Under the pieces are notes generated by a model. It had not been told where the DNA came from, did not search any database, and was given only the letters and a program-made list of their open reading frames with translations. DNA of 52,015 nucleotides. Source: Synergistales bacterium. Lineage in GTDB: Bacteria > Synergistota > Synergistia > Synergistales > Aminithiophilaceae. A program made the position numbers and the translations under genes. Location: NCBI GenBank assembly GCA_018433595.1, contig JAHDQY010000023.1, positions 1 to 52,015 of the forward strand, read 5' to 3'. Shown here piece after piece: positions 8,508-16,434 of the stretch; position 1 is the stretch's first letter, and every line of letters starts with the position of its first letter.

Positions 8508-8724
8508 TGCCTTTCAGACCTCCTTCGCAAATAAACTAGAGACAACACACAGAAAGCCGCCTTGTCTTTTCCGACGCCAGCTATCCCCTCCCTCAACAGG
8601 TTTCGAGAAACCTCAGGGCAGACACGACAAAAGCACCGCAGGACAGACGCCTCCGGTACCTCTCTCTTGATCTCTAGGGGCCGGGTATTGGGAAAAGCGA
8701 GTTACAGCTGCACTGTGGCGGAAA
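8508..8724 (-). other. glpP-glpF intergenic leader
   Basis: 217 nt without a gene. It contains a perfect inverted repeat AGGTTTC/GAAACCT (8598-8613) and, close to the glpF ribosome site, an AGACAA...TTGTCT pair. I find neither a convincing promoter nor a U-tailed terminator, and no known riboswitch pattern. Since GlpP-type proteins act on leaders of glp genes, this is a possible target, but the sequence does not prove it. Confidence 0.4.
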
Positions 8725-9303
8725 TCACCAGAGGGACGTGTCGCTTGTCGAGACCGCGGTGACTCCCTTCCGAAGGATGGAGTGAACTTGGCTGAGTTCC
8801 GTGATCAGCCCCCCGCCGATGAGGGGTACGGAGAAATCACGAATATGGCGTTCATCAACCGTTGTGAGCGCCACGCCGGGGAGGAGTTCTGCGAAATCAG
8901 GCTTGACGGCGGCCACGAGCTCCCTCCCCTTGCGCACAGCCTCGGAGTCAAGGACGAAGATGCGCAGGATTCGGAGCAGGCTTGCCTTCTTGGCAAGATC
9001 AATGACGGCCTTGTGGGTGCTGATGACACCCTCCGGAGGGGCCGAGGCGAGGAGGTAATCGAGAGCGGCTCCATCAGCCCGGAGGCCTTCAATCAGGTCG
9101 AAATGGATGAAGACGACATGGCCCGCATCCTGAAGGGCCTGCACCTTCCCGGCGAAATCAAGCACGGAGGCACCGAGAAGGAAAACCACTCTCGGTGCCA
9201 GCTTCAACGCCCGATCGACATCCTTCCCCGTCCTGAGAGCGGGAATGACGGGATAGGCCTTGAAGAGATCCCGGACCGTCTGGGCGGACTTTACCTGAGC
9301 CAT
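8725..9303 (-). CDS. glpP: GlpP, glycerol-3-phosphate-responsive antiterminator
   Basis: 192 residues matching the GlpP family: VIPALRTGKDVDRAL near the N-terminus, the barrel segment VVFIHFDLIEGLRADGAALDYL, and the C-terminal VPLIGGGLIT and AVSTSDTSLW. In Bacillus subtilis the glycerol-3-phosphate-bound protein stabilises glp mRNAs and allows read-through of leader terminators. It is the first gene of the cluster, with GGAGG 5 nt before the ATG and a strong promoter whose spacer is occupied by an 18-bp inverted repeat. The hairpin leader at 3956-4009 is a natural target. Confidence 0.92.
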   Translation of the reverse strand: MAQVKSAQTVRDLFKAYPVIPALRTGKDVDRALKLAPRVVFLLGASVLDFAGKVQALQDAGHVVFIHFDLIEGLRADGAALDYLLASAPPEGVISTHKAVIDLAKKASLLRILRIFVLDSEAVRKGRELVAAVKPDFAELLPGVALTTVDERHIRDFSVPLIGGGLITELSQVHSILRKGVTAVSTSDTSLW

Positions 9304-9363
9304 GTCTCCTCCTTTACTGGAACGGCCAAGTGATTAAAACATGCAAACAGCTCTTCACTGACT

Positions 9364-9392
9364 ATCATACTGCATGTGCAGTATTTCGACAA
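9364..9392 (-). promoter_or_regulatory. glpP promoter with embedded operator
   Basis: On the minus strand TTGTCG (9387-9392), a 17-bp spacer and TATGAT (9364-9369) form a sigma-70 promoter about 60 bp before the glpP ATG. The inverted repeat ATACTGCA-TG-TGCAGTAT (9367-9384) fills the spacer and overlaps the -10 element, the classical place for a repressor. Confidence 0.65.
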
Positions 9393-9411
9393 CCGGCAAG
9401 AAGCCTTAAGA

Positions 9412-10353
9412 TTAAACACTCTCGTAACGTTCGGGCCCAATCGCCGCGGTCAGGCTCCAGTCCGACCAAGGAGAACGGAAGTGGCGGAAAAAAACCTCCC
9501 CTTCCCGGGCCTCCCAATAACCTTGAGCAGCCACAAGGGCTTCCCTGACGGTCAGGCCGTCACGGCGTCGGAGGTTTTCCCAAAGCGGAACCGAGAAAAA
9601 GGTCCAGAGCCGTCTTTCCACACCGTCCTTTCCCGAAGGGAAAGGAGAACGCTGTTTCAGGAGGACACCCCATTGAGAGCGATGGATGGAAGGATTGTCG
9701 GGAGAACGGAAATCGGTGATCTGCTCGTCGCTGAAGCCGAGGGATCCCAACATTTCAAAGGCATGACGGCCCGGGTTGTCGCAAGGAGAGGCCCAGAAAA
9801 GAGGAAGCCCCTGAGCGTCGTCGAAGGAACGCCGGGCGCGCCTTAGCCAGAAGGAGAGTTTCTCGACGGACTCCTCATCGTTACGGAAGAGGGCGAAACG
9901 AAGCCCCCAGTAGGCGCGCTGAAGAAGGCCATCTCCTGCCAGGAGTTCCTCGAAGGGACTTCCTGTGGTCGAAGCGGGAAGCTGCCGTCCCTCCCCGGCA
10001 AGCAAGGGCATCAGTACGCTCAGCGTTCGCTGGTGATCGCCCGGCGGCAGCGCCTCGGCAAGCAGGAGACGCCGCAATCGGGCGACAATGCCTGTCGGAA
10101 GGACGATCGGGCTCAGGCCTTCGACGGAGAGTTTTTTGGGAGAATCATCGTAAAGGGAAATCTCTTCCCAAGGGAAATGTTCGAGTCTGCCGAAACGCCA
10201 GCGCTCATAACCGCAGAACACGTCGCCGATCAGGGCTCTGCCGTAAGGGAGAAGGACGACTAGGACCTTGCGTGCCCCCGGAGGCAATCCCGAGAGTTCC
10301 ATCGATTCAGGCAGGGGTACGAGCCTCGCGGAGGAGAGGAATTCGAGGATCAT
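9412..10353 (-). CDS. Protein of unknown function
   Basis: 313 residues, not recognised. It has no signal peptide or membrane segment and is rich in Leu, Arg and aromatic residues, with several Trp in the C-terminal third. I start it at the ATG at 10353, which follows GGGGTGAGG; a TTG seven codons upstream is the alternative. It is a single-gene unit between glpP and the divergent tautomerase gene, with its own promoter at 10379-10407. Nothing in it suggests a link with glycerol use. Confidence 0.7.
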   Translation of the reverse strand: MILEFLSSARLVPLPESMELSGLPPGARKVLVVLLPYGRALIGDVFCGYERWRFGRLEHFPWEEISLYDDSPKKLSVEGLSPIVLPTGIVARLRRLLLAEALPPGDHQRTLSVLMPLLAGEGRQLPASTTGSPFEELLAGDGLLQRAYWGLRFALFRNDEESVEKLSFWLRRARRSFDDAQGLPLFWASPCDNPGRHAFEMLGSLGFSDEQITDFRSPDNPSIHRSQWGVLLKQRSPFPSGKDGVERRLWTFFSVPLWENLRRRDGLTVREALVAAQGYWEAREGEVFFRHFRSPWSDWSLTAAIGPERYESV

Positions 10354-10375
10354 GACCTCACCCCCCCTTCTCAAA

Positions 10376-10407
10376 TAGAGTCTAAATCTTTACTCTAGGA
10401 AAGACAA
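10376..10407 (-). promoter_or_regulatory. Promoter of the unknown gene, with inverted repeat
   Basis: TTGTCT (10402-10407) and TAGACT (10379-10384) are 17 bp apart on the minus strand. The pair TAGAGT/ACTCTA (10376-10397) overlaps the -10 and spacer and could be an operator shared with the divergent tautomerase gene. Confidence 0.4.
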
Positions 10408-10440
10408 GGAGATTTCCGTCATCGAAAGGAGAGATCGATT

Positions 10441-10629
10441 TTGCCCATTCTTCAGATACACCTGCTTCAGGGGAGGACGCTGGAACAGAAAAAACGTCTC
10501 GTCAAAGAGGTCACGGAAGCCGTATGCCGATCTCTGGATGCTCAGCCGGAGCAGGTCCGCATCATCCTTGCCGAGATGGCCCGGGAGGAGTACAGCATCG
10601 CCGGAACACTGCTTTCCGATCGGCCGTAA
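10441..10629 (+). CDS. 4-oxalocrotonate tautomerase family protein
   Basis: 62-residue member of the 4-oxalocrotonate tautomerase superfamily. Pro follows the start codon, so it becomes the catalytic N-terminal Pro1 after Met removal (PILQIHLLQGRTLEQKKRLV). The start is a TTG preceded by AGGAGAG at 7 nt; an ATG-only search would miss it. Such small enzymes act as keto-enol tautomerases on unsaturated acids; the substrate cannot be predicted. Two hairpins follow the stop codon. Confidence 0.85.
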   Translation: MPILQIHLLQGRTLEQKKRLVKEVTEAVCRSLDAQPEQVRIILAEMAREEYSIAGTLLSDRP

Positions 10630-10637
10630 ACGCAAGT

Positions 10638-10688
10638 CCTTCGGAAGCAGCCGAAGGAGAAGGGTCCTCCACTTGAGGAGGACCCTTC
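10638..10688. terminator. Tandem hairpins between convergent genes
   Basis: CCTTCGG/CCGAAGG (10638-10657) is followed by a perfect 12-bp stem GAAGGGTCCTCC/GGAGGACCCTTC (10659-10688). They lie between the tautomerase (+) and the acyltransferase (-) stop codons and probably act in both directions, though neither strand has a long U-tract. Confidence 0.6.
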
Positions 10689-10689
10689 T

Positions 10690-11529
10690 TCATCGCCAGC
10701 GACGATGAAGCCAGAGCCACTGTTCCGGGTGAAGACGTATGAGGGACTCGAGGATCTCGTTCGCCTGCCTGGTGAGAGCCTTGATCTGGAAGGCGCGCTC
10801 TCCTTCCGGAGCGACGAGGGGGGGAAGGACGACGACCTCGTGCCGGAAGGGAGCGCGGCGAAAGGAGACGACGGGGACGATGGGAGCCCCCGTCAGGAGG
10901 GAGAAGGCGGCGGGCCCGGAAAAGGTCTTCGCCCGGCGCCCCATGAAATCGATCAGGAGATCGCCGCCGTGCTGATCGGCGAGAAGAGCCACGACAGCCC
11001 CCTTCTTGAGCGCCTGAAGGACCCCTCTCATGCCGAAAGATTTGGAAAGGGTCTTGAGTCCGATGCGACAACGGCTCTCTTCAATCAGTCTCTCCGTCTC
11101 GGGGTTCTCGTTCCGCTGGACGACGGCGTACATGGGATAGCCTTTTCGGCAGAGCCAGGCTCCGAGGAGTTCCCAATTTCCGATATGCCCGGTGAGCAAA
11201 ACGATGCCCCGCCCTTTCGCCAAGGCCTGTTCGAAGTGCTCCAGCCCCGAAACCTCTTCAACCCAGTCCAGGGCCTGATCAGGGTCCTTCTGTGTCACCA
11301 GGAATTCAACGAGGGAGAGGGCGAGGTGGTCATAGATGCGGCGCACTTGAACCCGCCTCCAACCCTCGCTGCTCTCAGGAAAGGCCAGGGCCAGGTTTTG
11401 CAGAGCCACCTCTCTCCTGGGACCGATGAGGCGGGCCGAGGCGCCGATCATCGCAGCGACGACCCGGCCTCGGATGCCCGTGGAAAGGAGGGCCTGCAAC
11501 GTCCCAAGAAACGTTTTTTTCCACCTCAC
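10690..11529 (-). CDS. LpxL/HtrB-type lipid acyltransferase
   Basis: 279 residues of the lysophospholipid acyltransferase (LpxL/HtrB) family. The catalytic H-x4-E motif is in TGHIGNWELLGAW; LADQHGGD and IVPVVSFRRAP are further family blocks. An N-terminal hydrophobic segment anchors it to the inner membrane. It would add a secondary acyl chain to lipid A or a related lipid. The GTG start (11529) shares bases with the stop of the upstream gene (GTGA), so the frame that extends to 11610 is discarded. Last gene of a three-gene operon with 12413-14455 and 11526-12422. Confidence 0.88.
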   Translation of the reverse strand: MRWKKTFLGTLQALLSTGIRGRVVAAMIGASARLIGPRREVALQNLALAFPESSEGWRRVQVRRIYDHLALSLVEFLVTQKDPDQALDWVEEVSGLEHFEQALAKGRGIVLLTGHIGNWELLGAWLCRKGYPMYAVVQRNENPETERLIEESRCRIGLKTLSKSFGMRGVLQALKKGAVVALLADQHGGDLLIDFMGRRAKTFSGPAAFSLLTGAPIVPVVSFRRAPFRHEVVVLPPLVAPEGERAFQIKALTRQANEILESLIRLHPEQWLWLHRRWR

Positions 11530-12422
11530 CGCGAAGCCTCGACAATCTGACCGTAAAGAGCCAACAGCCTGTCGACGGCCGTGGGCCCCGAGAAGCGCCC
11601 CTCCACCCAACGGCGGGCCGCGGCCGCTGCCGGAGGCCCGTCAGGATCCCCGGATGCCTCAAGGGCCGACCGCCAGCCGACATCGTCACTACCCCTGACG
11701 GCGACGTACCCCTCGCTTCCAAGGCACTCATCAAGGAAAGAGCTGCGCCGGGCAAGGGTCGGAACACCGAGAAGGGCCCCGTGGACGGCAAGCCAGGCGA
11801 GGTCGGCCGTTACCCAGGGAAGAAGAAGGGCTCCGCCGCGCTCGCGCCAGCGGGAGAGAATCTCCCGCTCAAGAAGCCCTCGTCTCTCTCCCCTCGCGTC
11901 ACTGCCCAGGGGAACCGGGGTCAGATGCAGGCCGTCACTCCAGTCAGGAAGGGAACGCCCCATCGGCAACGCCAGAATGGCGAGAGGCTCTCCTCCTGCG
12001 GAGGGCGACGTTCCCTCTTCGGAAAGCCAGAGGGAGCGGGAGCGGAAAAGAGGCGACAGCCTGGCCGCTCCCCCTTCGGGCGAAACCGGAAGCATCGTCG
12101 ACATCGATCCCCGCCAGGGACCGAAGTCACGCCACTGGGTGTGGACCACTCCCGCCCGCAAGGCAAGGGCACGAGCCCAGGAAGGAGCCTGGCCCCAGAA
12201 ATGCCAAAGCCTTCCCTCGGTGAAAAGGGTTCTTCCCAGGCTGAGCAGATCACGATTTTTCCAGGAAAGAACGGAGAAGGCCCCCTCCCATCCCTGGGCG
12301 TCGGCAGCGTAGACTTTCAGAGAGGCAACGGCAGGAGCCAGGGCCTCGGCAAGATCGAGAAGCACCTTTTTTTCCCACGGCCTCAGGCCCGATGAGGCGT
12401 ACCAGACCACGTTCAACGACAT
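11526..12422 (-). CDS. Glycosyltransferase-like protein
   Basis: 298 residues, weakly resembling GT4/GT-B glycosyltransferases: a Rossmann-like start (LNVVWYASSGLRPWEKKVLL), a HFWGQAPSWA segment, and a C-terminal region with LAVHGALLGVPTLARRSSFL, similar to the donor-binding lobe but without the usual E-x7-E motif. It may be an inactive or divergent member. It overlaps the upstream gene by 10 nt and the LpxL-like gene by 4 nt, suggesting a shared role in making or decorating an envelope glycolipid. The function is inferred from neighbours more than from motifs. Confidence 0.6.
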   Translation of the reverse strand: MSLNVVWYASSGLRPWEKKVLLDLAEALAPAVASLKVYAADAQGWEGAFSVLSWKNRDLLSLGRTLFTEGRLWHFWGQAPSWARALALRAGVVHTQWRDFGPWRGSMSTMLPVSPEGGAARLSPLFRSRSLWLSEEGTSPSAGGEPLAILALPMGRSLPDWSDGLHLTPVPLGSDARGERRGLLEREILSRWRERGGALLLPWVTADLAWLAVHGALLGVPTLARRSSFLDECLGSEGYVAVRGSDDVGWRSALEASGDPDGPPAAAAARRWVEGRFSGPTAVDRLLALYGQIVEASR

Positions 12423-14455
12423 GAGAGATCACCTTCCAAAATAACCTCTTTGACACCGCCGCCCCAGCCGGGAGGAACCGTCCAGCGGGAAATCTCCCGC
12501 CAGCGACGATGCAGACGGATCGACCGCGTTCCCTCCTGGCTCCAGAGGGGGAGATCTTCAGGGGTCGCGCCCTGTTCGAGAACCTGAATGACGTACTTCC
12601 CGGCGGCAAGCCCCACATCTTCCGGAGCGATATCGGGAGCCACCGTCCCTCCCCATCCTTCCTGGACCCAAGCGGAGGTGACATAGACAGGAAAGGGCTC
12701 TTCCCGCTCTTTCATGAGCCGCCCCAAAGCCGGCAAGGCACGGTAGACCTCGGGAAGAGAGGGAACGATGAGAACCGGCCGGCCTTCCCCTCTCGACGCC
12801 GCCACGAGGCCCTCAAGCATCAGCCTGGCCTTCGCTTCCTCGTCAAAAACCGACTTGATCGGGAGAAGGATCATCTCCATCTCCGCCATCGTCATCTCCC
12901 GATAGAGGTTATCCGTTTCGCTCCTTTCCGTCGAGGGGAAGGGCAATGCAAGGATAAAGGTCCGATCACGGCCGAAAAGGTTCTTCAGAATAGGGGGGTG
13001 CTCTTTCGGCGCCAGGAGGAAGGTGCTGCCCGTCATCGGTCGGTCTTGAGGGAGAACGTCAAAACCGGCAAGCCCAGCCCCCGTGAAAACGATGGGCAAA
13101 AGCGGCGGGAAATCCAGAGCTTTTTTGAGAGACTCGTCACCGATTGCAACGACCAAGTCCGCCTTGTCGGCCATTTCCGACAGAAGGCTCGCTGAACGCC
13201 TTGGGGGGCCGTCGACATCAGTCATCATGAGATCGTAGTTACTTCTGCTCTGACGCAGTGCTGTAACGACGCCCTCGATAAAGGAGCGGTTGGAAAGGAC
13301 GGACGAGCAGAGAAGGCCGATGGAACGGTAGGACCGGCTCTCGGGATCGTTTTCAATTCGCAATGACGGGAGCAGGCTGCCGTCGTCGGCATACCACCTC
13401 ATCCCGTTCGACGATCTCCAGACCCTGGACGGCTCAACCATCATCAGTCGGGGAATGGCGATGCCCAGCCGCCGGGCGCTGGCAAGGTTGACGGCGAAGT
13501 GAGTCTCTGAGCAGAAAACGTAGGGGAGAGATGAAGCCCGCTCTCCCCCGAGAACGGCCGCGACAAGGCGAGCCGTCTCCTGACCGACGTGGATCGGATC
13601 GACGTAGAGACCGGCGACGGCACCGGAAGCGACACCCTCTTCGAAAAGGGCAAAAACCGGCTTCCCTTCCGCCCACTGGGAAAAGGCAACGGCCTGTTCG
13701 GAAAGTCTTCTGTTCGTCCCGACAAGAAAGGCGTCGATACCTGAGGTCCGGCGAATGAAATCCTCCTTTTTCCTCATGGCTCTCTCGACAGCTACCGGTC
13801 GGACGTAAAGGCCGAACGCCGATTTGGTCGGGGAGAGGCCAACCAACTCTTCAAAAAAACCATCGGGGTTTTTCCCGTCGTAAACGAACCCGACGACGGA
13901 GACAGCCGGAGAAAGATACTTCAGAAGGGAGAGATTCTCCTCCAGCGGCATAACAGCGACAACGCCCGTCATATCGGGGGAAACCGCAGAAAGAGACTCA
14001 TCAAGCCCGAGATGGTGCGGATCGGCGATGGCCGATGCGACAAGAGGGAAATGGCGCCACCACCGACCCTCACGGGCCATCCGGGCCGCCCTGCTGCCCA
14101 TGACGACGGCACAGGCCACGCCGCGGCGTCGGAATTCTTCCATGTGCGATTGGAAACGCTCCGCAGAAAGACCGCTGTCACGACGCAACAGCAGCACCTC
14201 GCCATGAAGGTCCTTAAGCCTGTCGACAAAAGCCGCGATAACCTTTTCCGTCGATTGATCCTGATTCCACGTCAAAAGCCCGACCTCTACGACGGCTTCC
14301 GCCGCAGGAAGGGTCAATAGAAAAAGGGACAGAGCCCCGACGAAAAGCCCTAGAGCAAATGACGATCGAAACGACAGGCCGATCCTCCCCCTCACCTGCC
14401 TTGGGAGGGGAACCCCCAAGGGCGCCTCTTTAGTCCGTGAGCGCAAAACGGGCAT
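12413..14455 (-). CDS. Double-domain ABC_sub_bind (TrpX-type) exported protein
   Basis: 680 residues. A hydrophobic segment at about residues 30-53 ends in PAAEA and looks like a signal peptide or anchor. Two successive periplasmic-binding-protein domains of the ABC_sub_bind type follow, roughly residues 55-345 and 375-665; each has the type-I alternating fold, e.g. the segment LPIVFTGAGLAGFDVLP in the second. Normal family members have one domain. No ABC permease or ATPase is nearby, so it may be a sensor or orphan binder. It begins an operon with a glycosyltransferase-like protein and an LpxL-like acyltransferase. Ligand unknown. Confidence 0.75.
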   Translation of the reverse strand: MPVLRSRTKEAPLGVPLPRQVRGRIGLSFRSSFALGLFVGALSLFLLTLPAAEAVVEVGLLTWNQDQSTEKVIAAFVDRLKDLHGEVLLLRRDSGLSAERFQSHMEEFRRRGVACAVVMGSRAARMAREGRWWRHFPLVASAIADPHHLGLDESLSAVSPDMTGVVAVMPLEENLSLLKYLSPAVSVVGFVYDGKNPDGFFEELVGLSPTKSAFGLYVRPVAVERAMRKKEDFIRRTSGIDAFLVGTNRRLSEQAVAFSQWAEGKPVFALFEEGVASGAVAGLYVDPIHVGQETARLVAAVLGGERASSLPYVFCSETHFAVNLASARRLGIAIPRLMMVEPSRVWRSSNGMRWYADDGSLLPSLRIENDPESRSYRSIGLLCSSVLSNRSFIEGVVTALRQSRSNYDLMMTDVDGPPRRSASLLSEMADKADLVVAIGDESLKKALDFPPLLPIVFTGAGLAGFDVLPQDRPMTGSTFLLAPKEHPPILKNLFGRDRTFILALPFPSTERSETDNLYREMTMAEMEMILLPIKSVFDEEAKARLMLEGLVAASRGEGRPVLIVPSLPEVYRALPALGRLMKEREEPFPVYVTSAWVQEGWGGTVAPDIAPEDVGLAAGKYVIQVLEQGATPEDLPLWSQEGTRSIRLHRRWREISRWTVPPGWGGGVKEVILEGDLSCR

Positions 14456-14491
14456 GATGAATCGTCCCTACTTCAAATAGCTTACACAATA

Positions 14492-14545
14492 AAAGGACAT
14501 CGAGAAAGGCCCCGCCTCGAGGCGGGGCCTTTCTCGATGTCCTTT
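14492..14545. repeat. 54-bp perfect palindrome
   Basis: Two 27-bp arms (14492-14518 and 14519-14545) are exact reverse complements with no loop bases. The GC core AAAGGCCCCGCC/GGCGGGGCCTTT alone would be a normal bidirectional terminator for the flavoenzyme gene that ends at 14565; the outer 15 bp on each side extend the symmetry. On the minus strand it is followed by TTATT. Confidence 0.9.
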
Positions 14546-14564
14546 CAGGCCCTAATGGGCCTCT

Positions 14565-16256
14565 TCAGCCGTTCAATCCGTAGGGCCAGCCGATGACGCC
14601 GCCTTCGAGGACGGCGATCTTTTCGAAGCCGTGCCCCCTGAGAATGCTGACGGCATCCCATCCGCGGAGGGAGATCTTGCAGAAGACGATGATCTCCCGA
14701 TCGCGGGGCAGCTCGGCGGCTTTCTCCCAGAGAGCCCCCAGGGGGACATTGATTTGGCTTTCGAAGGGCAGTCTGCCCTGAACATCAAGCTCGGAACCCA
14801 TTCGGACATCGACGAGAAGGTAGGGCTCGCCGGATTGGGCTCGGCGCAGAAACTCACCCGGCGAGTAACCGGGCATAAGCCCTTCCATCTTGTTTCTCAG
14901 GGCGTTGGCCGCCTGAGTGAGAGGATCGAGGGCCGTGGCATAAGGCGGGGCGTAGGCGAGGTCGGCGTCGGCGAGGTCGTCGACGGTCTGTCCGCCGGTG
15001 ATGGCGCTCACCAGGGCGTCAAGGCGCTTGTCGACGACGCCGGGGCCGAAGAACTGGCCGCCCAAAAGGCGCTTTGTCCTTTTGTCGGCGACGAGCTTGA
15101 TCACCATCCAGGCCGCCCCGGGCATGAAGTGAGGGATATCGGCGGCGGTGACCGTCACCGTGACGGGGTCGAAACCCTTCTCGCGGGCGACATCCTCGTT
15201 GAGACCCGTCCGACCGACGGTGTGATCGAAAAAGCGCATGATCGACGTGCCCATGACGCCCCCGAAGGTGGAGCCTCTCCCGGCGATGTTGTCGGCGATG
15301 ACCCGCCCTTCTCGATTGGCCGACGACCCCATCGGCTGGCGGACCTTCTCTCCGGTAATGCGATGACGGACTTCGACGCAGTCGCCTCCGGCGAAGACGG
15401 CCGGATCGCTGGTACGCATCGCCTCGTCCACGACGATCCCCCGAGACGGGCCGATTTCCAGGCCGGCGTCGACGGCGAGCTGGGTATTGGCCCGGACGCC
15501 GACGGCAAGAAGGACCATATCGGCGGGCAACTCCCGCTTGTCGGTACGGACGGCCTTGATGCGCGACCCCTCGCCGACGATCTCAAGGACCTTCTCCCCT
15601 CCGTGAAAAGCAGCCCCCCGTTGGGCCATGACCTTGACAAGGCGGGAACCGAACTCCTCGTCAATCATGTTCGGAAGCGGTCTTTCCAGAAGGTCGACGA
15701 CATCGACCTTGATTCCTCGGGAAAGAAGGGCCTCGACGACCTCGATGCCGATGAGCCCGCCGCCGACGATGACGGCCCGCTTCACCGATCCGCCGTCGAT
15801 GGCGGCCCTCATGGCCAGGGCGTCGTCGAGAGTCCAGAGGGTGAAGACCTTGTCCAGATCGACGCCGGGAATGGGGGGACGGATCGGCGAAGAGCCCGTG
15901 GCGATGACGAGGTTGTCGTAGGGGAAGGTCTTCTCCTGCTGCGACTCCAGGTCAAGAGCCGTCACTGTCCTGGCCTCCCGGTCGATGGCCGTCGCCAAGT
16001 GACGGGTCAGGACGTCGACCTTCTTCACCTTCCGGAAGAAGTTGGCGTCGCGGACGACGCCGGCGGGCGTGCACATCAGCTCCCGGTATTCCTCGACGAC
16101 CCCGCCGACATAATAGGGAAGACCACAGCCGGCGTAGCTCAGGTAGGGCCCCTTTTCCAGGACAAGAATCTCCGCCTCGGGATCGAGCCTTCTCAGTCTC
16201 GCCGCCGCCTTGCCGCCGCAGGCCACCCCACCGATGACGACCACTCTTTTAGCCAT
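14565..16256 (-). CDS. CoA-disulfide reductase-like flavoenzyme with rhodanese domain
   Basis: 563 residues. The N-terminal pyridine nucleotide-disulfide reductase part has the FAD motif VVVIGGVACGGKAAARLRRL, the single redox Cys44 in SYAGCGLPYY, the NAD(P)H motif AVIVGGGLIGIEVVEALLSR and FAGGDC. A C-terminal rhodanese domain (about 460-563) has CKISLRGW as its active-site loop. Fusions of this kind reduce CoA disulfide, persulfides or polysulfide, or O2 as NADH oxidase. GGGAGG stands 7 nt before the ATG. It is monocistronic, between two terminator-like structures, with a possible operator at 16292-16307. The exact physiological substrate is uncertain. Confidence 0.9.
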   Translation of the reverse strand: MAKRVVVIGGVACGGKAAARLRRLDPEAEILVLEKGPYLSYAGCGLPYYVGGVVEEYRELMCTPAGVVRDANFFRKVKKVDVLTRHLATAIDREARTVTALDLESQQEKTFPYDNLVIATGSSPIRPPIPGVDLDKVFTLWTLDDALAMRAAIDGGSVKRAVIVGGGLIGIEVVEALLSRGIKVDVVDLLERPLPNMIDEEFGSRLVKVMAQRGAAFHGGEKVLEIVGEGSRIKAVRTDKRELPADMVLLAVGVRANTQLAVDAGLEIGPSRGIVVDEAMRTSDPAVFAGGDCVEVRHRITGEKVRQPMGSSANREGRVIADNIAGRGSTFGGVMGTSIMRFFDHTVGRTGLNEDVAREKGFDPVTVTVTAADIPHFMPGAAWMVIKLVADKRTKRLLGGQFFGPGVVDKRLDALVSAITGGQTVDDLADADLAYAPPYATALDPLTQAANALRNKMEGLMPGYSPGEFLRRAQSGEPYLLVDVRMGSELDVQGRLPFESQINVPLGALWEKAAELPRDREIIVFCKISLRGWDAVSILRGHGFEKIAVLEGGVIGWPYGLNG

Positions 16257-16291
16257 GTCATAGCCTCCCGGTCATTGCAGGATAAATAGCC

Positions 16292-16319
16292 ATACCTCTA
16301 TAGGTATTTAAACTCAAAT
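16292..16319 (-). promoter_or_regulatory. Possible promoter and operator of the CoA-disulfide reductase gene
   Basis: The minus strand has TTGAGT, 17 bp and TATGGC; the inverted repeat ATACCT-ATAG-AGGTAT (16292-16307) lies over the spacer and -10. The -10 is weak, so the promoter call is tentative; the repeat is clear. Confidence 0.4.
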
Positions 16320-16346
16320 GACTTTCTTTGTCCAGCCTGGACGACA

Positions 16347-16386
16347 AAAGAAAAACCGAGGCCCCGATTTCACATCGGTGCCTCGG
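16347..16386 (-). terminator. tyrS terminator
   Basis: CCGAGGC/GCCTCGG arms (16356-16362 and 16380-16386), extended by ACCGAT/ATCGGG pairing, are followed on the minus strand by TTTTTCTTTT. It lies about 50 bp after the tyrS stop. Confidence 0.9.
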
Positions 16387-16434
16387 CAATCCGGTCCTGG
16401 TCGGCAGTTCAAGGGGTTGCGAAAGAGACTTCGC

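Noticed and set aside
8508-8724. Possible riboswitch or structured RNA ahead of glpF
   Set aside because: Only short inverted repeats are present; no match to known riboswitch or SRP/6S RNA cores, and no terminator or anti-terminator pair could be drawn.
14631-16289. 552-codon open frame on the plus strand
   Set aside because: It is antisense to the CoA-disulfide reductase gene and arises from GC-rich codon use; the opposite strand shows clear FAD, NAD and rhodanese motifs and a ribosome site.
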